Of a stretch of 64,000 nucleotides of DNA, positions 24,547 to 38,200 are shown one piece after another. Source of the DNA: Theobroma cacao. Lineage: Eukaryota > Streptophyta > Magnoliopsida > Malvales > Malvaceae. The first letter of the stretch is position 1; the number at the start of each line of letters is the position of its first letter. The notes under the pieces were generated by a model. It saw nothing but the letters and a program-made list of their open reading frames with translations. It did no database searches and was not told the origin of the DNA. The stretch is from assembly GCF_000208745.1 (NCBI RefSeq), contig NC_030852.1, positions 27,453,681-27,517,680 of the forward strand. The letters run 5' to 3'. The position numbers and the translations under genes were made by a program.

Positions 24547-27500
24547 GGCATTTTTGTAAAAATCTTGTAATATGTTGGGTTCCTTGCTAGTCTGATGTTT
24601 GGAAGATGCAGCGAGCTTAGTTTATGATGTGTGGACCTGGAATTTTTGTTGCCGTCTCTCTTTCTTCGGTGGTACTATGTTCTGCATGAACATCTTCGAC
24701 TTATATGTTCCTGCTTTTGTAAAAGGTGGTACTTGTTTTAAGCAAGAGCTTCGTTCCCTTCTGTTTTTTTGCTTGTATTTTTGCCTCTCCTTACGTGTTC
24801 TCCTATCATGAATGCGTTTTCTTTCCCGCAGATACTCATCTTCAGCTAGAAAAGGCCTGCCCATTTTCTTAAAAATGCTTTAGGATGTGTAGTCTTGTAT
24901 ATTTTAAGACATAAATTTGAGATCACTTGTTTGGAATCTTTAAATAGAAAGTTAGCGCTTGTACGTGCAGGTTTAGTATACCACAAGTATCTTCATTAAG
25001 TAATGGAACCGCTTGGTGGCCTTTATCTGAAAATTACGCTTTTGAGCCGAAATGGTACAAAAGGGTTATGGGGCGTTTTATGCCCATCGCTAACAGCTGG
25101 CGCAATGGGCAAACAATTTTAAGTTCTATGGCCCAATATAACTGGCAGGGAGGAAGGTAATTTAGAGGAGTGGGGAACTGTGTCTCACTCATTGCTTAAA
25201 AGATCTTGCTAGGGCTCTAGCCAAACATTGCATTGGCAATTGGGAGGGGACTGATTTACATTCTGCCATTCGTGAAAATTGTAGAGTTGCTACTTTTGTT
25301 AGAAATAACAGTTGGTACTGTCCACTAGCGAGATTCAATGATTTAACGGAGAAACAAATTGCTCTGTGTTACTAAGAGGAACTACCATGGATAGATATAG
25401 CTTCAAATTCTGGTCAGGGGTAAAGCGCTACGAATACTTGGAATGGATTAGGACTTAAAACCAAAGGTTTGATTAGAACAAAAATGTAGATGAATGGGGA
25501 ACTTGCAAGGTCAAAATCGCATCAATATCGTTCATGCTCCTAGACATCTGTTCATGCTCCTAGACATCTGCAGCTTTTCATCTTGGCTTAGTGTCATAAA
25601 TTTTACGTTAATAAAAAATAGATAGATTTTGAATGTATAAATATAAGTTTTCTATCACCCATTAAGTATATTTTTAAGTTAGAAATGTGGATCCGTGATA
25701 AGTAGTATCAGAGTAAAGTTAAATCTTTATTAATAGTGTAAAAGTTTCTCTCTTAAACATTGCACAATTGGGTGAAATTGTCATAAATACTATATAAATA
25801 TAGACTTTTCATTACTCATTTTGTATTTTTTTAAAACTAAAAACATGAACCCGTAACATTAGGCCTTCTTAGACCTGTTTTTTATGTCCGAACTTCCTTC
25901 CTAGGCCCATTTATATGTCCGAAATTCTGAAATCAATCTAGGTCACATGATTTAATTTGTTCTAGGAGCCGAGCACAAGCTGGATTTGCTGTTTGTGACG
26001 TTAACACAAAGCTTAACGCGAACAAGCTAATGGCTTTCAACTTTTTATTAGATTAATTGATTATAATTTAGCACAAAATTAACCTTCTGAAGACTGACCG
26101 AAGGAACTTTTTCAATAGAAAATTCTCAGAACTATTTCAAGACAATGACACTAACGTTAAGTTTGGAGAAAAGAATTTTTCCAGCATCTCAGCTGGTACC
26201 TCGGAAAGTTCCCTGGAAGGGAAAGACACTGGCCCAGTGTCCCTCGCATTAATTTACTAGTTGTAACTTTTCAAAGCCAAGACTAGGTGCAATGGGCCAG
26301 GAGCATTTCCCATCTGTTGAATAAGCTCCATGCATGAACGAACGAATTCATTCGTTGGTGTAAAACTCACACCTACTGCCACTACACCGAATTAAACTCC
26401 ATTAAACTATAAAAAAAACAGACGAATCAGCTTTTAAAGTTCGGCAATTTTGGCCAACCACCATTGAATCTCTAGCTCAAGAAGCTACCTGGAAAGTCTG
26501 GGTGCTAAGGTTGAAAGCCTGGAATCAATCCCACACGTTGATAATGCATTCTGATTTAGAATAACCTTTTCGGTTTATAGTCTTCCTGATGACAGCGATT
26601 TACTTAATTTCTATAATCCTATTGGTTTGAAAACTAATCAGGATCTAGGTGGAAACTTCGTCATTGCCCCCACCGGCAAGCGACCTTGTTTAGCTTGGAA
26701 GATTCAGTTCAGATTCTGAAGTTAACGTGGCAGCAATTAACAACTATGTCTAAAGTCAAACTAAGACGATTGCTTGGGAATTAAGATTTCAGCTGGGGAA
26801 AATTTATTTAAGTTAAAGTTCACTAATCATATTCATTATTAAAGATGGCTGGATTCTGCGCTAATCGAATGGTTATTAACCCACGGGATTTGAAGCAGTG
26901 GGGCTCGGGTTATTGTTATTACAATAGCCAACAGTTGGAAAACATTATACTAATAAACGGTGACGGTACTTGGGATACTAATATTTCTGGCTTCTGCCTC
27001 CGGCCCCTCCAGCATCAAATCAATCGTTGCCGATTCGTTAACGTGAAAGGGCAGCTGCGTATTTGTTTACATAGCGAAGAGTGATGATGATGCTGATGTT
27101 GATGGTGACGACAAGGAATGATGATGACGGCAATGATCGCAACAACAACGAAAATGACAGATCGTAAAATAAATGGGAAAGAAGCTCCCATGTTTTTGAT
27201 AGGAGAAATACATTCTAATCTTGTGAAAAATTCAGATAGCTGTTTTTCAAAAAAAATTAATAATAATTTAATTAAATATATTATAAAAAAAATATTTTTA
27301 TTTTTCTCGTATCAAATGCTATTAAAAAGATCTTCGTTTGATAGCAACCAAAAACCTTATACTGCTGTGGTAAAATTCTCAAAGAAATGGAAACGGGATG
27401 AACCAGTGCATTGATCATTGGACCAAGAACCCAACTTGCTGATTCTGAAGAGTTAGTCTTTGTATTCCGTGTGGAAATGCATTATGCTCCATTCAATTTT

Positions 27501-28790
27501 CTTGCCGCTGATTGGTAATAGCAGGCAGATGGACTCGGTAGAATTTACTGTAGTCTATTTGTAGGCTGTAGTAGGGCCGGTGAGCTCTAACTCCTACGTT
27601 TAGAAACTTCATCACCACTTTCCTCGATTTGCCTTTTATTCAAACTAGTGAATTTGGGAAAAAAAAGTCTTCCAAAAAAAAACAAAAAAAAAGTCAATAC
27701 CTCCCACCGCCTTGCCAATCCCCTTGCCCTTTCCTCCAAGAAAATTTGAGTGAACAAATTAGAAATACGAGTTTTGCTGCCAGTCGTGAGTCCTAATTAA
27801 CTAGCTAGCAGCTAGTGACTACCAAATTCTGCAGGTAATATTAGGAGTATTTAACTTTTAATTTAAGCTAGAGTTTCTTTAGGAAAGTTCAGATCCAAAG
27901 CGAGGAACACGTGGAGTTGATTTTGTAATGATTACTCGCATTGCTTCTCACCAGGAAAATTTTTTGCAAGTTGTAACCGTGAGATTTGGCGCATACATTA
28001 TTTAAACATTGAAATCGAAAATCCTACAATATATATGATGAAACAATGTCATTGTCAACAAGTCTTTGCTAAAAAATACTAGTATAATATTATAAATTTT
28101 TTATTAGTAGAGAAACATTAACGTCGAATATAAATTATTGTGGCAAGGAAAATGCGGAGTTTAATTATGTTAATGATTGTACAGTAGTTTTACCAAGGAA
28201 TTTGTTACCATCAGATTTGGCATATGCTGTATGGAGTTGGAAAATCTAGAACATCAAAATCAAGTAAATTTTGCTCAAAATAAGATATAATAAGATTTTA
28301 TTAATGGCAGGTCAAACTGACCACAAACAACGGCGTTGAAAAGGTATGTTGGGTTTGGAGTTCCGAGTTCCTAAAGATGCAAAACACTAAACTTTAACAT
28401 AATCCTGCTTGCCTGCCTGCGTGGACCACCCCGCCTCCAGACCTTGAAAAGGGCAATTCTCGTTTCCTGTTTTCTACTCGTATTTTTTTTTTTTTTATCG
28501 TTTTTACTCTTTTGTTTTCTTTTTATTTTATAATTTTACTTTCCTTGTTGGTTTTTCTTGTGAACATCTTTGACCCAATAACCAATTAAAAATTAAATTG
28601 CCAGCTTGGACTGATGGCCCTTCCGTGGAAAAGTTAGGTAGTTACAATTATTCACGATTTTTAAAAAAATTGTACTACAATTTATTGTTATTTATTGAAT
28701 ATTTTTCTTTTACAAAAGGGCAACTGTTAATTTTAAAAAGAAAATCAATGACAATTGGAAAACATAATTATGAGCGAATCTTAAAAACCC
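24547..28790. other. BAG7 3' UTR and long spacer
   Basis: The first ~300 bases are likely BAG7 3' UTR. Beyond that I see no gene I can support. Points noted: a 20-bp exact tandem duplication at 25531-25570; a 17-bp near-perfect palindrome GACACTGGCCCAGTGTC at 26225-26241; and an isolated 79-codon frame at 26845-27084 without recognisable domain. Confidence 0.6.
25531..25570. repeat. Exact 20-bp tandem duplication
   Basis: The 20-mer TTCATGCTCCTAGACATCTG is present twice in a row without mismatch. Confidence 0.97.
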
Positions 28791-28791
28791 A

Positions 28792-29161
28792 CACGTGCCA
28801 CGAGAGCCCCACATCTATGCCACATGGATTACCTTTGTGGCTACAATATTTCATGCACCAAAAAAACTGGCCCCTCCATCTGTTGCCACATCAGCGCCCA
28901 TCGTATGGCCAAGGTTTCTTAGATCAATTGGGACCCTTTGGAGACTCATGTCCTGCCACGTGGGGCCACCTCTTTGGCCATAATTTAAGGGAACGACCGT
29001 CACCGACCGACGACCACCCAGCTGTGACTGAAAGTGACGACACGCTCACAACACGTCCAGCACTTACGTGCCGGGTCCCGCTCTCAAACGTGGCCACGTC
29101 AGACCCGAGTCAATAACAGGTGTCCACACGCGGATTGGCCCCAAAGTCTTCGCGCCACGTG
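28792..29161 (+). promoter_or_regulatory. ACGT-core (G-box/ABRE) cluster upstream of TPP
   Basis: CACGTG palindromes occur at 28792-28797, 28957-28962 and 29156-29161. Further ACGT cores in ACGTGG, ACGTCC, TACGTG and CCACGTC context lie at 29050-29100. The block is clearly more G/C-rich than its surroundings and lies 340-700 bases upstream of the TATA box. Such motifs bind bZIP (ABF/GBF) and bHLH factors, so ABA, stress or light control is plausible. That is inference from motif density only. Confidence 0.55.
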
Positions 29162-29496
29162 TCTCCCCGTCTCTTGAAGATCCCCTGTGGGCCCCCACCT
29201 TTTTCTTTGGCCTAAACTAAAATGTAACTAAACTACCAAATTTTATATTAACCAAAATTTTCTGGTTCTTCAGTTATAAGACTGTAATAATTTAACAAAA
29301 CCTCAAAAAGTGACGCGCCTGGCGTCCATTTTCCCAGTATACGCTCCCATGTACTCGCCCGTCAACTTTACTTAGGAGGAAGAAGATTGGGGAAAATCCA
29401 TTCAGATGGTAATTTCTCATAATTTTTCAGTTATGTTTCCTGATTCAACAACCGAGAGTTTGCTTTGTAAATCACGTTTTGCCGAAACCGAAACTC

Positions 29497-29504
29497 TATA
29501 AATA
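29497..29504 (+). promoter_or_regulatory. TATA box of the TPP gene
   Basis: TATAAATA followed ~30 bases later by a pyrimidine-rich C/T tract (TTTTCCTTCTTTTTCTTTCC), typical of a plant transcription start. The first leader exon would then run from about 29530 to 29651. Confidence 0.65.
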
Positions 29505-29651
29505 CCTAAACGCTAATAAAAGGCTTTTCCTTCTTTTTCTTTCCTTTTTGCCTTCTCTCTCCTCTGAGTTAAGCAATCGTTTTGGTTTATACGATTTTTA
29601 GCTTGATTCTCGTTCTCGTTCTCGTTCTCTGCGATTTCTTCTCCTGTTCAG

Positions 29652-32462
29652 GTGATTATAATCTTCTCCTTCTCCCTCTCACCCCCACCTTGTCAACTCA
29701 CATTTGCTATGCTTCTTTTTTGGCCGCCGAGAAGGTAGAATCAAGCCAGTGGTTTAGTTCAATACGGCGTTGCCAAATTCTTTTTCTGTTCTCTTCTTTA
29801 TATATTTTACTCGGCTTTCCTTCATTCCTTGAACGAGGAAAATGGTGCATTAACCATTCGTTGATTATTTTTCTCTCTTTTTCCTGCTTTTGCTATTGAA
29901 GTTACCTGCATTTGTCGAGCGGCGTTTTGTTTTTGCGTCTGGTTTCCACGAGCTTTCTAGACTAGGTGCGGTTTTATGATTCTTTTTCGGAAGCTGTTTT
30001 GCTTTTGTAGGTAATGCCATTTCGTTGACTGAATCCCCTTCAAAGCTCGATTTCCTGCGCTTTCTTAATCTGATGAACATCCAAATCTCTGCTTTTCAGA
30101 TGACTTTTTCCATTTCGAATTTCTAACAATAGTAGCCAGTTATTCATTTACAGATTTTATGTGGATGTGATCATTTTCAAATTAAGTTCCTTGTTTTTTT
30201 TGGTTTTTTAAATTTCAGTTGTGTCCTGCTCTGTTTTGTTCAAGATTTTGGTACCTTAGTTTTTTTTTTATTCAAAAAAATCAGTTTCTGATTATCGAAT
30301 CTTTTATTTTAGGAAAGAAAATCTAATTTTGTGGTTGGTTCCATTGTTGTTTTCTTTGAATCGATATTTACATTTATTTATTTTTTAATTATGACTGATC
30401 GTTACATGATTGGTTAGTTCAGTTTTTTCAGTTTTTTTTCCTAACCGCAAAACAGATGCTGTCAATGTTTATTCCAATTTGTCTGCTCCTCATGGCTGTG
30501 TTTGTTTAGGCTGATGTGATATTTCCCCTTGTTTTCATCTCTGATTTTTTATTACAATAAAAATTCTTAGCTGCAATGTCAACTTCTCGACCTATTATAT
30601 GAATGATTCAATATCAACTGTACAGTTTCAAGTTCTAATCAACTTGGCCTTGTCAAAGTCATATTTTTCAATAGTTGAATCTTCAAATTTAAATAATAAT
30701 AAAAAAAAAACTGCTTATTCTAGCGCCTGTAGATTGGTTCTCCGGTGGTATTCTTAACCTTACTGATTTAACAATGATATAGTTGAATACTTTTTTAGGT
30801 AATTTTGATGCTGATGGATGGAATGTGTGATAGCAACATAAGTACAGTGCTACCTGAAATTTCAATTTTTGGTTTCCATAATGATTTAATTCAATAGTGA
30901 ATCTTTTATGTGCTCGGGGTCCATGTGTTTTAATGTTTTTCCCATACTTCACTGTAGGCCAGTTATGTGTGGTTGCGTTTAACGTGGTTTCCCTCTCCAC
31001 TATGTGGGGTAACATCGCTTTTTATTAAGACAACTACCATTTACTAACATTTTCTCTACCAGATATCAGGTTTTTTCGTGGGCCATTTTTTTTTTCTTCA
31101 CCAATGCTGTTGTTTCAGGCATTTTCATATACATTCAGGATTTGCTGCCTTTTGCATGCTTAGTTAGAGTATGATGTAGGTGATTGGTAATCTTTTTCAC
31201 TACAGTTACAGCTGTTCGGTTTCAAGTCGTTTCATAATAGTGTTATTATTGTTTACCTTTTTAGCTCATGATGTCGGTGATGTCAAATTCTCTGTGCTTA
31301 TGTTTTCATTTCAGCTATATGAAAATCTTTGTGCTATTAGCATAGAAATGCTGGTTTGTTCAGTTCCGTTTTCTTGCAAACTGGGTCATAGGAAGACTGT
31401 AAGCAACATGTCATGTATCAAACCTTGGAGCCTGTTATGCATGTTGCACTAATGATATTGGTTAAAATCAAATCAATCATATTTTTGAGTTCTAATAGTT
31501 CTTGTCATTGGAAATATCAAGATTCTTTAGTTACAAATTTCATCTCGCCATCAGCAACTTGCTGGCTTGATTGTTTTCAAGCTATTCTGCACCAATCTGG
31601 GTGGTGCTCTGTACTGAATTTAATCTTTTTCAAATTATTGAGTTGAAATCCAGGCTTGGATCTGTAGTTCTGCATAATAATAAAGTCATCAATTTGTTTT
31701 ATATTTTAATTTTTTTGAAATATTCCTGAATGTTTATGGACTCTTAGTTTATCTTTTGGTTTGTTTTTAAAGATTCCCTGGTTATTCATCATTTTGTCTT
31801 GAATTATCAGAGCAGGGTGTATCTAAATACATACTTTAGCATGATAGTTTGGAAAAATTTTATGTAAAATTATAGTCTAGTTGTTTAAAAAGAAAGATAA
31901 TGACACAAGTCGTTGTTAAATGTTAGTGTCCAACACTTGTGCTCGTTGCAATTTGTCTGGTAAGAATAAGACTGAACTTTAAAAGGAATCTAAGGCTGTA
32001 AAAGGTCTTAGAAAGTGAAATTATTGCATTTCTAGTAATGCCTTAATGTTTCTTTAGAAAATATTCATGCTTATAAAGCTTTTTGTCCTAGCAAGTTGTG
32101 TGTTAGATGTCGCTAGCCTGTTTTGACTGATAAGATCTTTTCCCCCCGTCCAAAATTGGTGTAGTTCATCTGAGCTGATGCTTTCCATTTGTATATAATC
32201 TGTGGTCATTTCCATCTTCCAAATGATTCATAATACATATGTTTGACACCGTTAGTCGCAAAAGATTATCTTTTTGTTTTTCTGTGCCATTTCCACCTCC
32301 ACACCTTTTGGTGTTCTGAAGTTAAGTTTTTTATGATTATTTGGTGAGGCATATTGCATATTCTCGCCTTCAAAATCAATCAATTTGTCAAATTTCTTTA
32401 GTGTTTCAGTTTTTGTTCTGAATCTGTCCATTAATCAACCTTCTTAAATCTATTACTTGCAG
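29652..32462 (+). other. Long intron in the TPP 5' leader
   Basis: A donor (CAG|GTGATT at 29651/29652) and an acceptor (TTGCAG at 32457-32462) bound ~2.8 kb of T-rich intron-like sequence without a coding signature. A second leader intron is likely at 32516-32601. Leader introns of this size often enhance expression in plants. The boundaries are predictions from splice consensus. Confidence 0.5.
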
Positions 32463-32615
32463 ATATTGTTTTTCTCACATCAGTTTTAAGCAGAGTAACC
32501 AAGGGAGATGAACAGGTTCAGTTCACATATCTGTTTCTTTTGAAAAATGTTATGATCTTGAGCTTCATTTTGTCCATTTTAACACTTTCTTTTGATATCA
32601 GTGTTCAGGGCCCTT

Positions 32616-32697
32616 ATGCTTGATGGACTGCTTGCCGAACAGCAGTGACAAGAAAACGTTGAAGAGGTGGTTCTTCATTGATAAAAGGGTTGGCTGA
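32616..32697 (+). promoter_or_regulatory. Overlapping upstream ORFs in the TPP leader
   Basis: Two uORFs overlap just upstream of the phosphatase: ATG at 32616 (10 codons, stop TGA) and ATG at 32623 (24 codons, stop TGA 32695-32697, basic and aromatic C-terminal half beginning MDCLPNSSDKK). A third short uORF starts at 32508 if the predicted leader intron is spliced. From memory, some Arabidopsis TPP genes (TPPF, TPPG) are annotated with conserved-peptide uORFs. I could not compare the peptide with them. Confidence 0.5.
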
Positions 32698-32809
32698 ATT
32701 GAATTTCTGAGATTGAACATTAAGATTTGTTTCTTTACATTTGAGTGGATAGTTTTCTAAGGAATCTGCTAGCTTTTACGTTATAAGTAGTGACCCAAAG
32801 CTGGATCCA

Positions 32810-35279
32810 ATGGACCTAAAATCTAATCACACTGCTCCCATTCTTGCTGATCCTGCACCGATAAGCAAGTCAAGATTAGGAGTACATTCCAGTCTGTTGG
32901 CATACTCACCCCCAGGAGCAGTGTTCTCTCCAAATCTATTTCTAACTGTTCCTAGGAAGAAAACTGGAATTCTTGATGATGTCCGTGCCAGCGGCTGGCT
33001 GGATGCTATGAAATCCTCATCCCCTCCTCATAAGAAAACCAGGGAATTCAACAATGAGCTTGCATCAGCTGATACAGATGTTGCATATCGCACATGGATG
33101 GTAGTTGTTTCCCTTTCACTTATCTGAGTTTAATTTTGATATAACTGGATGGGTTATTGATCTGCTCTATATACTTTACCCTCTGGTTTTACAGGTTAAA
33201 TATCCCTCTGCACTTACATCATTTGAGCAAATCACAAATTTTGCAAAAGGCAAGAGAATGGCATTGTTTCTGGATTATGATGGGACTCTTTCACCAATTG
33301 TTGACAACCCTGATTGCGCCTTTATGTCTACTGATGTAAGAATGGCTTGTTTGAAATTTTTGGTCAAATTCTCACTTTTTCTTTCTTCTGTACTGATAAT
33401 ATACTCATCGAAACCTTTTATTCAGATGCGAGCCGCTGTAGAAAAAGTGGCAAAATACTTCCCAACAGCAATAATTAGTGGAAGAAGCCGTGACAAGGTG
33501 ATTGGAGGACGTTTTAAAAAAATTTTGACATCTTCCTTGGCGGTGTTTTACATATTTACAAATTCAATTGCCTCCTTGACAGTATTCAGTTTATTTATGT
33601 GTTTGACTGCCTCTTTGTTGGGTTTTAATTTTGACATTATCTTGTTCTATGTCCTTGTTTATTCAGGTGTATGAGTTTGTAGGACTAACAGATCTCTATT
33701 ACGCGGGAAGTCATGGAATGGACATCATGGGCCCTGTTAGGCAATTTTCCGATGATCACGCTAACTGCATTAGATCTACTGATAAGCAGGTCTTGGGCTG
33801 CAAATTTTCAATGTTTTAATGCAGTTCCCTGTGTTTCTCTCCTCCTATCTTTTCTTATGTTATCGTTTATCTTGTTTCTTTTTAATGCCAGGGCAAAGAA
33901 GTTAATTTATTCCAGCCTGCTAGTGAATTCTTACCTATGATTGATGAGGTATGTAAATGTCTTCGGAGTGCCATACTTCAAGCCCTGACCTTTTCCTCTC
34001 TGTTCTAATGTAGAATTCTCATTCATTGCAGGTTTTTAACTCACTTGTCAACAGCACCAAAGAAATTAAAGGAGCAAAAGTTGAAAACAATAAGTTCTGT
34101 GTTTCTGTCCATTACCGTAACGTAGATGAGAAGGTGGAGTATTTTTCCTCTGCACTAGAATCCTTTATTTATCTTTTGGTATCGATTCTGAATAGCGGGT
34201 ACATTTACATAATTTATTTACTTCTGGGCATTTTCTTAAATTTATTTCCAGAATTGGACAACAGTTGCACAACGCGTCCACGATGTCATCAGAAACTACC
34301 CTCGCCTACGGTTGACTCATGGGCGGAAGGTGATCTTTATAGACAACATGATACTTTTGTCATTTTTGTTAACTGATTTTCTGCTTGTGGCTTGTGCTAT
34401 ATAGATGTTATAATATCTGTTTGTGTTATTTTATAAAATTATTCATTTATTTTTTAAAATCTGCTTAATTAGGTATTAGAGGTTCGGCCTGTGATCAACT
34501 GGGATAAGGGGAAAGCTGTTACATTTCTACTTGAATCACTTGGTAAGTATGTTTTCTAACTTGTCCTTTTTCTGTCATGAAATCTATATTATTTTCTATG
34601 CATAATAATGTGACAAAAACAAATCCTTTAGGGCTTAGCAATTGTGATGACGTGCTTCCCATTTATGTTGGGGATGACCGGACAGATGAGGATGCATTTA
34701 AGGTAAGATATAAATTCGGATAAAACTGATCTTGGGAGTTCTTTATGAGTTAAAATATATTTACGGAACCAACTTCATTTGTTTATAACAGGTTCTGAGA
34801 GAGGGAAATCGAGGATATGGCATTTTAGTATCATCCATGCCCAAGGAAAGTAATGCATTTTTCTCCCTGAGGGACCCACAAGAGGTACAAGTTATTTTGT
34901 TTGCTTTCTAAGATCAGAGATGCTTGGTGCTGTGATAGATACAGACACACACACCCACACAAAGTGTCAATTTCTTTCTTGTGATAAAACGTCAAAGGAG
35001 CATTTGGCCACCAAGTGGGAAATGAAAGGGCATTTGAGAAAGCTTGCTTCTTGTTCTTCCCACTCTGTTTTTCTGTTTTCTATGCGTTTGCTACATGTTT
35101 TAGCCATACCGAGTGTCTGGATTGTGTTTATTCCATTTGGATTACTGGCCTTTTCCATCTTTACTTTCTTTGATTATGTTTGCTTTTGAAATTAATTATG
35201 GTGATGCCTGTTACTGATCCAGGTCATGGAGTTTCTTAAGTCACTGGTGATCTGGAAGAAGAAGACAAGTGCTCTCTGA
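32810..35279 (+). CDS. TPPA: Trehalose-6-phosphate phosphatase
   Basis: Eleven coding exons join in frame: 32810-33100, 33195-33335, 33426-33497, 33667-33789, 33892-33948, 34032-34133, 34252-34329, 34473-34542, 34632-34702, 34792-34884, 35223-35279, giving 384 aa. The enzyme hydrolyses trehalose 6-phosphate to trehalose and so tunes the T6P sugar signal. HAD phosphatase motifs are present: LDYDGT with nucleophile D124 and acid/base D126; SGRS near 162-165; and GDDRTDED at 325-332 for Mg2+ binding. The variable N-terminus (~1-97) contains [11 protein letters not shown] and [12 protein letters not shown], which is why I place it nearest the TPPA group. Exact orthology (TPPA versus TPPF/G) is uncertain. 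The start codon gives the family MDxKS N-terminus. It lacks a synthase domain, as normal for plant TPPs. Confidence 0.95.
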
Positions 35280-38200
35280 ATACAACAAATAATATATAGA
35301 GAAGAAGAAAAATACTCTGATACAAAACATAGAAATAAGATAGCCTATATGTTTTTCATAGTTAACACACGGAGGCTTTGGAGTGGAATTGCAGAGAGGA
35401 ACTCCAGTAGTCTCCAGGACTGGTGCCTTACTGTTTCTGTTCAAACGCTTCTTGTCTTAACTGTATATTCCTGCTTTAATTATCTTTCTGACTGGTGCGC
35501 AAGGATGCTTCACTTATCAGATCAATCATTCATGGTTTCCCCTTCTTCCACCTTCAGTTTTGGTCAGCAGCGTCTCTTGCATGGGACATCTAATATAGAA
35601 AAACACTTAATATTTTTTCATTCTTTTTTAAGTATAGAAAATGCTTGTGTATAAACTTCTTTTGGCTATATTTTCATGCATTTTTCTCTATTAGTATTTC
35701 CTTTGTATAATTTAAGCATTTTTTCAATGGAAATGCACTCGCAAGTTTCATGAAGTTGTCCCTTTTGTGTTGGGCTGGCTGAGGGCGTAAGCAGATGTCC
35801 ATGTGTTTGGGTTGAGTGAAACTTGGGGGGTTTTGCAGTATTAGCGAATCAGCTAGAAATTTCGTGTAACCTGGCCTTTGAGTCAGCTTTATTTTCGGCT
35901 TATTACTGTTTCTTCTGAATTTGATTAATGGGATGAGTATTTATTTTAAGTAAGAAGAAAAATCTCCCACTACTCTTTCTCTGTTACTCAGACATTTAGT
36001 AGGTTTTCAAAGCACTCAAGTGAAGGGGATGGATAGCATGTGTATAAACTGCATGGATGCATACACATGATTAATTGATACCAAATTCTTTTCTTTTCTT
36101 TTTTTTTTTATTTGGGGATTTGGAGAAAATGGATTTCAACTCAACTCTTTGAATAAAAAAATATATATGTATTTATTTATTGAACGAGTTTAGACTGTAA
36201 TCCACTTTAGTCGCTAAAATGATCCAAGAGACGGGCTTTGCCCAAATGAGGCAGATGTTTTCACCACATCCTGCTGTGTCCCTTTTTGTCTGTCTGTCTC
36301 TTAATTTTCCTCCCTCCTTCACTGGTTCTTGGATAAGTACATTCATCGAACAACTGTCGCCAACTTCATTTGGCTGTCTCCATGATTGTGGGGAACGACG
36401 TGAAGAAGTAAAGAAGACAGGCGACATGGGTTGGTACCAGTCCAGGACCCATCCCGTCTTGATGACCGATGTTGAATGACTAACGTTGACATGGATACGG
36501 TTCCCTTCAATTATTTTACTTATCTTTTCTTGCATGATGCCTCCATTTATTCTGAAAGACAATGATCGATGGACCATGACCTAAACATCGCTCCATCTTT
36601 GCTGACTGCTGATCGTTCAATAAGATCTTCATGATCCACGTGAGCCTGGCTGGTGGCAATTTCATTTTCTCAAATTTTAACTGCAAACTTATGACTGATA
36701 GCTACTTCATAGTTTGGTTGTCCTAATCATGGCTGAGTAATGACTGCTGAGGGATCCAAGAGTTAGAATTTTGGTAGGATTGATACCTTTCCCGAGGTGA
36801 TGTCTGGCCAACGTTTGCTTAGTAACAGGCAAAAACTATTCAAGATTGGAAATTTTCATTTTCAGGATCTGGTGGATCGATCCAAGTCATAAAGTAAAAG
36901 GTCATCCTCACCCAGCATTCTTCTTCAACGCTTCGTTTGCCAATTCCCACTGCGCTCGCAAAACAAGCTTGTGATAAGACTAGCCTTAAACCCGAGACTA
37001 AGATAAGAAGTCTTCTTTGGTTTGTTTAATTGGTACAGTTCAGGTTCAGTTGTTTATAATAATTTTAAATGCTATTCATTGTTTTCTTCCCTATTCTGCG
37101 TTTAGAATCGGGTTAAAAGTTGATAGATGATCAGGCTTTGATATGACATTCATTCGCAAAATAATAACCCTAAACTCTTAATTTTCTCCAGGAAAAGAGC
37201 TGCATTTGACAGAAAGTAACAGCATAAAAATTCACCTTTTAAAAGCTTCTGCAAGTAACACTAACAGGACCATCCAAGGAGCTGGGAAAGTGATTACAAG
37301 ATAAGTAATGTGTAATAAGTGAAAACATCAAGAATTGGGAAAATAATACCCACTAAAGCTATGAAACATGAGTTCAATTTGACTGTAAAATTTAATTATG
37401 AAGGAATTTTCTAGAGATGATGGAGCTTTCGAGCATAAGGTTAATCTGGAGTTCTGATGTCTTATGATGAGCAGATTATGTTACATCATGCTCTTTTTTT
37501 AATGTCAATATTGCAACTCCGAAATGCTTTGTGCGCAAGGGCCCCTCAAAGTGTACTTGGATGATCATTTAAAAGTCTAATAAGCTAGTTATAGGACACA
37601 AATTTAGTTATTATTTCGTTTGCCCCAATGCTGTTCTGGATTCTGGAAGGTAGCTAAGCAGACTAGTGCATGCTTGATGACTTCTGATATATGACTGGCC
37701 CCAGGAACGGCCTGGACGGGGAGTAATTGGTTGAGTTGGACCATCAATGCCTGTCAATTCAATCAAGTTTCTTTATTAAATATTGTAGACATGGTCGTAT
37801 TTTCAATCAATTTTCTGTCAATACTGACAAGGATACACACGATATATAAATACGCTGACACATCGTATATACGGTTAAGCAGGGTAAAATGAAGTTTTTA
37901 CTCATGCTTATGACAGCCAACTGCCAAGCTCTGTTCTTCTCTCTTATCCCAGTTCCACTAGCTATTAATGTATTTTCAACTGAAGTTCACGATAAAAGCG
38001 TAAAGGCATTTGAAGGAAATTGCTCTCCTGAGAATTCATCAAGGAGCCTTGGCATTTATACTGATGATTTGTAGCTTTCACAAGAAAGAATATTACATAA
38101 GGTTTTGATATTGTGAGCTGCTGACTTGCCGTTAAACCATTCCAGCGCTAATTTCTTAGTATGCCATCTGATTTTTGTGTCTCCATTAAAGTTGACTCTA

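Noticed and set aside
26845..27084. 79-codon ATG frame on + strand
   Set aside because: Isolated, no recognised family, followed by low-complexity GATGATGA sequence. I thought of a lectin/PP2-like fragment but the residues do not support it.
28598..29116. 172-codon + strand open frame
   Set aside because: It overlaps the G/C-rich ACGT-motif block, has no recognisable domain or conserved composition, and does not start at an ATG. It is better explained as a promoter region.
29582..29899. 105-codon frame after the TPP TATA box
   Set aside because: It has no ATG start, and it runs through the predicted leader donor site, so it is leader plus intron sequence.
36173..36577. 134-codon minus-strand open frame
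   Set aside because: No domain, no splice partner, and composition like random spacer translation.
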